Assembly (NCBI GenBank): GCA_946184215.1
Contig: CAMHER010000054.1
Span: forward strand, 1-10,988
DNA length: 10,988 nucleotides
Origin: an uncultured Clostridia bacterium
GTDB taxonomy: Bacteria; Bacillota; Clostridia; Oscillospirales; Oscillospiraceae
Direction of reading: 5' to 3'
In this document: positions 6,280 to 10,988 of the stretch, piece after piece
Position numbering within the stretch: the stretch's first letter is position 1
Layout of the letters: each line of letters opens with the position of its first letter
Notes under the pieces: generated by a model
Databases searched by the model: none
Seen by the model: the letters and a program-made list of their open reading frames with translations, nothing else
What the model was told of the DNA's origin: nothing
Position numbers and translations under genes: made by a program

Positions 6280-7593
6280 ATGAAGAACAGAGAGAACAGA
6301 AAACCCATGCCGCGACTTTTGGCCGCCGTCCTGGCCGCCGTGCTGATCCTCGGCGTGCTGCCGGTCCAGACCTTCGCCGTTACGCAGGCGGAGATCGACG
6401 AGCTGGAGCGCAGGAAGGAAGCCATTGAGGCCAAGGTAGAGGAAAAACAGGCCGTCGCCGATGAACTGGAGGCACAGCATGCCGGCGCGCTGGAGCAGAA
6501 ACAGGCGCTGGACGAGCGCAACGAGTATCTGATCCAGCAGCTTCAGCTCAACGACGAGCAGATCGCCCTGTATGACGAGATGATCGCGCAGAAGGCGCTG
6601 GAGGTCGACGAGGCCAAGGCGCTTGAGGATGAGCAGCTCCGGCGCTATCGCACGCGTGTGCGTGCCATGGAGGAAAACGGGACCGGAAACGTTCTGGCCA
6701 TGCTGCTGCGCGCCAACTCTTTGGGTGAATTTCTGACCGCCATTGACGACATCGGCGAGATCATGGAGAGCGACAAAGCGCTTGAAGACGCCTATATCGC
6801 CGCACGCAAAAACACCGAGCAGGTCAAGGCGGATTACGAGGCCTATAAGGCCACGCTCGAAGAGAAAAAAGACGAGCTGAACGCCGAAAAGGCGGATATC
6901 GAGGCGCAGATCGCCGAGGCGACGGATCTGATCGAGTCGATCATGAGCGACATCACCGCAAACAGCGAGGATCTTGAGGAACTGCGGCGTGCCCAGCAGG
7001 AGGCCGAGGATAAGGTCAATCAGGCGATCGCCGCGCTCGAAGAGCAGAAGCGCCAGGAAGAAGAGCGCAGACGGCAGGAAGAAGAACGCCGCCGTCAGGA
7101 AGAAGCTAATCAGAACTCCGGAGGCAGCGGGGAGAGCGGCGGAGGCTCTTACGGCTCCGTGTCCGGCTCGGGCAATTTCGCCTGGCCCTGCGCCTGCACC
7201 TATATCACCAGCCATGTCGGCACCCGCGTCCATCCGATCACCGGACAGGTCAAGTACCACTCCGGCATGGACATCGGATGTCAGTACGGCGACGCGGTCT
7301 GGGCCTCCGATTCCGGCACGGTCATCCTGGCCGGCGTGAACGGCGGCTACGGCAACTGCGTCATGATCGACCACGGCTATGTCAACGGCGACAATTACTA
7401 TACGCTCTACGGGCACCTGTCCTCCATCGCCGTCAGCGTGGGACAGACGGTTTCCCAGGGTGAATACATCGGCGCCGTCGGATCCACCGGCGTTTCCACC
7501 GGTCCGCACCTGCACTTCGAGATCCGCAACTCCTCCGGACCGACGGACTTTGAATGGCGCTTCAGCGGCCTGACCTATGCGCCGGACGCCTGA
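6280..7593 (+). CDS. Secreted coiled-coil M23 murein hydrolase (EnvC/PcsB-like), copy 2
   Basis: 437 residues, with the same architecture as the preceding gene and clearly its paralogue. It has a signal peptide (residues 1-33, ending 'PVQTFAV'), a coiled coil (35-275), a Gly/Ser linker (280-298), and an M23 domain (300-437). His327/Asp331 (HSGMD), His379 (YGHL) and His410/His412 (HLH) are all present. The best conserved stretch between the copies is the PcsB-type block at about 113-176 ('EDEQL.RYR.RVRAMEENG', 'FLTAIDDI', 'YIAAR'), the likely FtsX-contact or hairpin region. Unlike copy 1, the end of the coiled coil carries short RRQEEER repeats. The start is ATG 6280, seven bases after AAGGGG (6267-6272); the in-frame ATG at 6256 has no ribosome site. 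The gap to copy 1 is 100 bases with two hairpins. Confidence 0.92.
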   Translation: MKNRENRKPMPRLLAAVLAAVLILGVLPVQTFAVTQAEIDELERRKEAIEAKVEEKQAVADELEAQHAGALEQKQALDERNEYLIQQLQLNDEQIALYDEMIAQKALEVDEAKALEDEQLRRYRTRVRAMEENGTGNVLAMLLRANSLGEFLTAIDDIGEIMESDKALEDAYIAARKNTEQVKADYEAYKATLEEKKDELNAEKADIEAQIAEATDLIESIMSDITANSEDLEELRRAQQEAEDKVNQAIAALEEQKRQEEERRRQEEERRRQEEANQNSGGSGESGGGSYGSVSGSGNFAWPCACTYITSHVGTRVHPITGQVKYHSGMDIGCQYGDAVWASDSGTVILAGVNGGYGNCVMIDHGYVNGDNYYTLYGHLSSIAVSVGQTVSQGEYIGAVGSTGVSTGPHLHFEIRNSSGPTDFEWRFSGLTYAPDA

Positions 7594-7612
7594 GAAAAAG
7601 GTAGCTATATCG

Positions 7613-7663
7613 GCACGACCGGGCAGCCTGAGAAAAGGCTGTCCGGTAAGTGCGTTTTACTTT
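7613..7663 (+). terminator. Stem-loop with T-rich tail, likely terminator or attenuator
   Basis: ACCGGGCAGCC (7618-7628) pairs with GGCTGTCCGGT (7637-7647) over 11 base pairs including one G-U, with an 8-base loop. A further GCAC/GTGC pairing (7613-7616 with 7650-7653) extends the stem across a small internal loop. GTTTTACTTT follows directly. This fits an imperfect intrinsic terminator after the M23 genes. Because the S41 gene starts 23 bases later with no obvious promoter of its own, partial read-through is more likely than full termination. Confidence 0.55.
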
Positions 7664-7685
7664 CCCTGAAAAGGAGCGATAGCAT

Positions 7686-8939
7686 TTGAAGAAATATTTC
7701 AAGCGGCTGCTCGCCTCGATCGGTCGGATGCTTGCCAGACTGTTCAACGTCGGCATCCCGCTGAAGGTTGTGCTGATCCTGGTGCTGCTCGTCGGCGGCC
7801 TGGCCGTGGGACTGACCTATTCCGGGATGATGAAGAAGGTCGGCGGGAAGGACGACTACGCCGAGGCCATGCGTTATATTGAGATCAAGGACGCCGTTGC
7901 CGACAATTATATCGACGCGGCCGACCGCGAAAAGATGGGCCAGTCCGCCGCTGCCGCCATGGTCAGCGGCCTGGGCGACAAATGGAGCTATTACATGACG
8001 CCCGACGAGTATAAGAGCTATAAGCTCTCCTCGGCAAACGAGTATTCCGGCATCGGCATGTCCATCGCCAAGGAAGAGAATGGCTCGTTCCGCGTCGTCT
8101 CCGTCAACGCGGGCTCCGCCGCGGCGGAGGCGGGCGTTTCGGCCGGCATGATCATCACGGACGTGGACGGCGAAAGTCTGCGGGGGATGAGCGAGGACGA
8201 GGTGCGGACGCTGATCCGCTCCAAGCTCAACAGCAAGTTCACGCTGGGCGTCCAGGGCGGCGAGCTGACGGTGGACTGCAAGCGCACCCACCAGAGCGCG
8301 GTGAATTACCGCAAGGAGAAAACCGACGCGGGCTATGTCCAGATCTATAACTTTGAGGCCGGCAGCGCCCAGGAGGCCATTGACGCCATTGAGGCCCTGC
8401 TGGATCAGAACATTGTGGCCCTTTGCATCGACGTGCGCGGCAATGCCGGCGGACTTGCCAGTGAGACGGAAAAACTGCTGAACTATCTGCTGCCTTCCGG
8501 CGTGGTGTTTTACACCACCGACCGCCAGGGCAACGAGGTCGCGGCGGAATCCGACGGTATGTGCATCCAGCTTCCGATGGTCGTGCTGATCAACGGCGAG
8601 ACCTATGCCGAGGCCGAGGTCTTTGCCGCCGCCATGCAGGAATACCAGTGGGCGACGCTCTTCGGCGAGACCACCACCGGCAGCACCCGCGACCAGGAGA
8701 CCATTGAGCTTTCCGACGGCAGCGCCATACGCCTGTCGACCAAGAGTTATCTTACGCCCAACCATGTGGACATCAGCGCCAACGGCGGCGTTGTGCCGGA
8801 GATGATCATCTACAACAGCGATCCGAGCACTGCCGGCACCACGCTGGGCACCACGGGCGGTGCCCAGGGCACGGCCAGCACCTCGAACGACGAGCAGCTG
8901 ATGGCCGCCCTTACCTTCCTGAGCAAGACGGGCACCTGA
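7686..8939 (+). CDS. Membrane-anchored PDZ-S41 (CtpA-like) protein, predicted catalytically inactive
   Basis: 417 residues. A single N-terminal membrane helix at about 26-46 ('LKVVLILVLLVGGLAVGL') anchors the protein, with the rest outside. A helical segment (55-110) leads to a PDZ domain (about 118-197, 'YSGIGMSIAKEENG..', 'AGVSAGMIITDVDGESL') and an S41 tail-specific protease domain (about 205-375, 'ALCIDVRGNAGG'). The S41 nucleophile motif, usually TYSAAE or SASASE, reads TYAEAE (306-311), so the Ser position is Ala308. The Lys of GKG is replaced by Ser333 (GST), while the Gln four residues on is kept (Gln337). A protease role is therefore unlikely. A Thr/Ser/Gly-rich tail (368-400) ends the protein. 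The start is TTG 7686, nine bases after AAGGAG (7671-7676). The neighbouring M23 hydrolases suggest an envelope role, perhaps as a scaffold (inference). Confidence 0.88.
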   Translation: MKKYFKRLLASIGRMLARLFNVGIPLKVVLILVLLVGGLAVGLTYSGMMKKVGGKDDYAEAMRYIEIKDAVADNYIDAADREKMGQSAAAAMVSGLGDKWSYYMTPDEYKSYKLSSANEYSGIGMSIAKEENGSFRVVSVNAGSAAAEAGVSAGMIITDVDGESLRGMSEDEVRTLIRSKLNSKFTLGVQGGELTVDCKRTHQSAVNYRKEKTDAGYVQIYNFEAGSAQEAIDAIEALLDQNIVALCIDVRGNAGGLASETEKLLNYLLPSGVVFYTTDRQGNEVAAESDGMCIQLPMVVLINGETYAEAEVFAAAMQEYQWATLFGETTTGSTRDQETIELSDGSAIRLSTKSYLTPNHVDISANGGVVPEMIIYNSDPSTAGTTLGTTGGAQGTASTSNDEQLMAALTFLSKTGT

Positions 8940-8971
8940 CCGCAGCGGCAGGAAAGACGCGCAATCAATTG

Positions 8972-9000
8972 TTGACAGAACAAAAGCAAATCATTATAAT
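8972..9000 (+). promoter_or_regulatory. Perfect consensus sigma-A promoter of greA
   Basis: TTGACA (8972-8977), 17 bases, TATAAT (8995-9000): both hexamers and the spacing are ideal. Transcription should start near 9006-9008, leaving a leader of about 47 bases. This marks the start of a greA-lysS unit independent of the envelope cluster. Confidence 0.9.
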
Positions 9001-9053
9001 GATCCCGCTTTCCCCGCATGAAGGGGGAGGCACATCACAAGGGAGGAATTCAC

Positions 9054-9548
9054 ATGCCGGATTCGATTTCCAACAGATTCAAAATGAGCCAGGAGCGTCT
9101 GGACGCGCTTAAGGAAGAGCTGAACTACCTTGAAACGGTTCGGGAAAAAGAAGTTGCGGAGCTGATCAAGGAAGCGCGCAGCTTCGGCGACCTGTCCGAG
9201 AACAGCGAATACGACGAGGCCAAGACCGAGCAGGGCAAGCTCTATTCCAAGATCGCAGAGCTCAAGGTCCTGATCGAGAACGCCGAGATCGTGGACAATA
9301 TGGAGGCCGATGCACCCAAGGACACGGTCACACTGGGCAGCGTCGTTGACGTGCGCGATCTTGCCGACGGCTTTGAGGAGAAGTTCGAGATCGTGGGCTC
9401 GCAGGAGGCCAACCCCAGAGCGGGTCGCATTTCTGACGACTCGCCGCTGTTCCAGGCACTCAAGGGCCACCGCGCGGGAGACACCGTCGAGGTCGAAGCC
9501 CCGGCAGGCATTTTCCGATACGAGATCGTTACCGTTGGGAACGATTGA
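9054..9548 (+). CDS. greA: Transcription elongation factor GreA
   Basis: A 164-residue protein of normal GreA length. The N-terminal coiled-coil domain (about 10-82) carries the tip motif 'GDLSENSEY' (45-53). Acidic residues Asp46 and Glu49 there reach into the RNA polymerase secondary channel and assist cleavage of backtracked RNA. The C-terminal FKBP-like domain (about 88-160) includes 'SPLFQALKGHRAGDTVEV'. The start is ATG 9054, seven bases after GGGAGG (9041-9046). An in-frame ATG at 9018 would add 12 residues absent from the family and has no ribosome site. lysS follows after 34 bases, a gene pair common in Firmicutes. Confidence 0.97.
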   Translation: MPDSISNRFKMSQERLDALKEELNYLETVREKEVAELIKEARSFGDLSENSEYDEAKTEQGKLYSKIAELKVLIENAEIVDNMEADAPKDTVTLGSVVDVRDLADGFEEKFEIVGSQEANPRAGRISDDSPLFQALKGHRAGDTVEVEAPAGIFRYEIVTVGND

Positions 9549-9582
9549 CAGAGACTGATTTTAAGGATACAAGAGGTAGAGC

Positions 9583-10988
9583 ATGAACGAAGAAAGAAAC
9601 CAGGCTGCCGCGGCGCAGGAGCTCTCGGAGATCCTGCAGGTCCGCCGCGACAAGCTCGCGGCGCTGCAGGAAGCCGGCCGCGACCCCTTCCGGATCACAA
9701 AATACGCTGTCAGCCATCACAGCCGCGAGGTCGTGGAGAATTATGCCGCCCTTGAGGGCAAAGACGTCTCCGTGGCCGGGCGCATGATGGTCAAACGCGT
9801 CATGGGAAAGGCTTCGTTCTGCAAACTTCAGGACCGCGAGGGCATGATCCAGTGCTACGTCTCCCGCGACGACCTGGGGGAGGATTACGCCGCGTTCAAA
9901 AAGCTGGACATCGGCGATATCATCGGCGTATCCGGCTTTGTGTTTCAGACCAAGACCGGCGAGGTCACGATCCATGTAACAAAGCTGACGCTGCTCAGCA
10001 AGTCCCTCAAGCCCCTGCCCGAGAAGTTCCACGGCCTGACCGACGTGGACGTGCGCTATCGCCAGCGCTATGTGGATCTGATCGTCAACCCCGAGGTGCG
10101 CGATACCTTTATCAAGCGCTCGCAGATCATCAGCGAGATCCGCCGCTTTCTCGACGCGCGCGGCTTCATGGAGGTCGAGACCCCCATGCTCGTCTCCAAC
10201 GCCGGCGGCGCTGCGGCCCGCCCCTTTGAGACCCATTACAATGCCCTCGACGAGGACGTGCGCCTGCGCATCTCGCTGGAGCTGTATCTCAAGCGTCTGA
10301 TCGTGGGCGGCCTCGAAAAGGTCTATGAGATCGGCCGCGTGTTCCGCAACGAGGGTCTCGACACCCGCCACAATCCGGAATTTACGCTCATGGAGCTCTA
10401 TCAGGCCTTCACCGACTATAACGGCATGATGGACCTGACCGAGGAGCTTTTCCGTCATCTGGCACAGACGGTCTGCGGCACGACGACGATCACCTATCAG
10501 GGCACCGAGATCGACCTGGGCAAGCCCTTTGAGCGGCTGACGATGACCGAGGCGGTCAAGAGATGGTCCGGTGTGGACTTTGATGCCGTCGCCACGCTGG
10601 AAGAGGCCCGCGCCCTGGCCAAAGAGAGAGGCATCGAGTACGCCGATCGCCACGAAAAGGGCGATATTCTCAACCTCTTCTTCGAGACCTATTGCGAGGA
10701 GCATCTGATCCAGCCCGTGTTCATCATGGATCACCCCATCGAGATCAGCCCCCTGACGAAGAAAAAGCCTTCCGACCCCTCAAAGGTCGAGCGCTTTGAA
10801 CTGTTCATCTACGGGCGCGAAATGTGCAACGCATACAGCGAGCTCAACGATCCGATCGATCAGCGCGCGCGCTTCGCCGCGCAGGACGCGCTGGCGGCCG
10901 CAGGCGACGCAGAGGCCAACCACACCGACGAGGACTTCCTCAACGCCCTCGAGATCGGCATGCCCCCCACGGGCGGCATCGGCTACGG
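9583..10988 (+). CDS. lysS: Class II lysyl-tRNA synthetase (runs off right edge)
   Basis: 468 codons are visible. The N-terminal OB-fold anticodon-binding domain spans about residues 62-140 ('VSVAGRMMVKRVMGKASFCKL'). The class II catalytic core follows, with motif 1 near 180-205 ('ARGFMEVETPML'), motif 2 at about 254-273 ('FRNEGLDTRHNPEFTLMELY') and the beginning of motif 3 ('MPPTGGIGY', 460-468), where the window ends. Only a few tens of residues should be missing, unless the C-terminal extension found in some Firmicutes is present. It charges tRNA-Lys in the cytoplasm. The start is ATG 9583 with AGAGGT (9572-9577) upstream. The 34-base gap to greA holds no good promoter, so the two genes are probably co-transcribed. 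Confidence 0.97.
   Translation, partial: MNEERNQAAAAQELSEILQVRRDKLAALQEAGRDPFRITKYAVSHHSREVVENYAALEGKDVSVAGRMMVKRVMGKASFCKLQDREGMIQCYVSRDDLGEDYAAFKKLDIGDIIGVSGFVFQTKTGEVTIHVTKLTLLSKSLKPLPEKFHGLTDVDVRYRQRYVDLIVNPEVRDTFIKRSQIISEIRRFLDARGFMEVETPMLVSNAGGAAARPFETHYNALDEDVRLRISLELYLKRLIVGGLEKVYEIGRVFRNEGLDTRHNPEFTLMELYQAFTDYNGMMDLTEELFRHLAQTVCGTTTITYQGTEIDLGKPFERLTMTEAVKRWSGVDFDAVATLEEARALAKERGIEYADRHEKGDILNLFFETYCEEHLIQPVFIMDHPIEISPLTKKKPSDPSKVERFELFIYGREMCNAYSELNDPIDQRARFAAQDALAAAGDAEANHTDEDFLNALEIGMPPTGGIGY

Noticed and set aside
4725..6521. 598-codon minus-strand open frame opposite the first M23 gene
   Set aside because: It is antisense to a coiled coil and M23 domain with intact motifs, has low-complexity composition and no ribosome site, and crosses two plus-strand genes.
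9011..9028. TCCCC/GGGGA stem in the greA leader
   Set aside because: There are only five base pairs with an 8-base loop, and most of the right arm is just a purine-rich stretch before the ribosome site. No riboswitch-like structure was seen.
9018..9053. In-frame upstream ATG giving a 12-residue longer GreA
   Set aside because: There is no ribosome site before it and the extra residues are not found in GreA proteins; the GGGAGG at 9041-9046 fits the ATG at 9054.
9545..9573. Possible promoter TTGACA-N17-TACAAG before lysS
   Set aside because: The -10 is poor, the -35 overlaps the greA stop codon, and the predicted start would fall about three bases before the lysS ATG, removing its ribosome site.
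9529..10734. 401-codon minus-strand open frame opposite lysS
   Set aside because: It is an antisense shadow; the plus strand encodes all visible class II lysyl-tRNA synthetase motifs.

Overview
The window looks like a chromosomal segment of a fairly GC-rich member of the Clostridia (Firmicutes), most likely in or near the Oscillospiraceae. Three things suggest this: strong GGAGG-type ribosome binding sites, sigma-A-like promoters close to consensus (TTGACA/TATAAT), and a gene set of clostridial type (DUF4830 protein, PucR/CdaR-type regulator, PcsB-like coiled-coil M23 hydrolases, greA-lysS). The species cannot be told from this sequence. No rRNA, tRNA, CRISPR array, insertion sequence or phage gene was seen.

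Layout. Positions 1-1082 are on the minus strand. They hold the 5' part of a 2-hydroxyacyl-CoA dehydratase family gene that runs off the left edge, with its own strong promoter at 550-578, and upstream of it a small membrane-anchored DUF4830-type gene. An 87-base divergent spacer separates these from the plus-strand genes. The first plus-strand gene is an RsuA-type 16S rRNA pseudouridine synthase whose start codon is odd: ACG sits where an ATG would be expected. Next comes a CdaR/PucR-family regulator with its own promoter and an inverted repeat in its leader.

The core is a cell-envelope cluster at 3214-8939: ftsE and ftsX (overlapping by 14 bases), two consecutive secreted coiled-coil M23 hydrolases of EnvC/PcsB type, and a membrane-anchored PDZ-S41 (CtpA-like) protein. 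In characterised bacteria FtsEX uses ATP binding and hydrolysis to switch on a periplasmic or extracellular murein hydrolase through a coiled coil. The gene order here fits an FtsEX complex with two candidate effectors. The S41 protein appears to have lost both its catalytic Ser and its catalytic Lys, so it is predicted to be a pseudoprotease, perhaps a scaffold or regulator of the hydrolases. Conspicuous hairpins lie in the gaps between the two hydrolase genes and before the S41 gene, and could set relative expression.

The right end returns to housekeeping genes. A perfect consensus promoter drives greA (transcript cleavage factor), followed closely by lysS (class II lysyl-tRNA synthetase), which is cut by the right edge just as motif 3 begins. 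The most interesting part is the cluster of FtsEX, two M23 proteins and a degenerate S41 protein, with a PucR-type regulator directly upstream.
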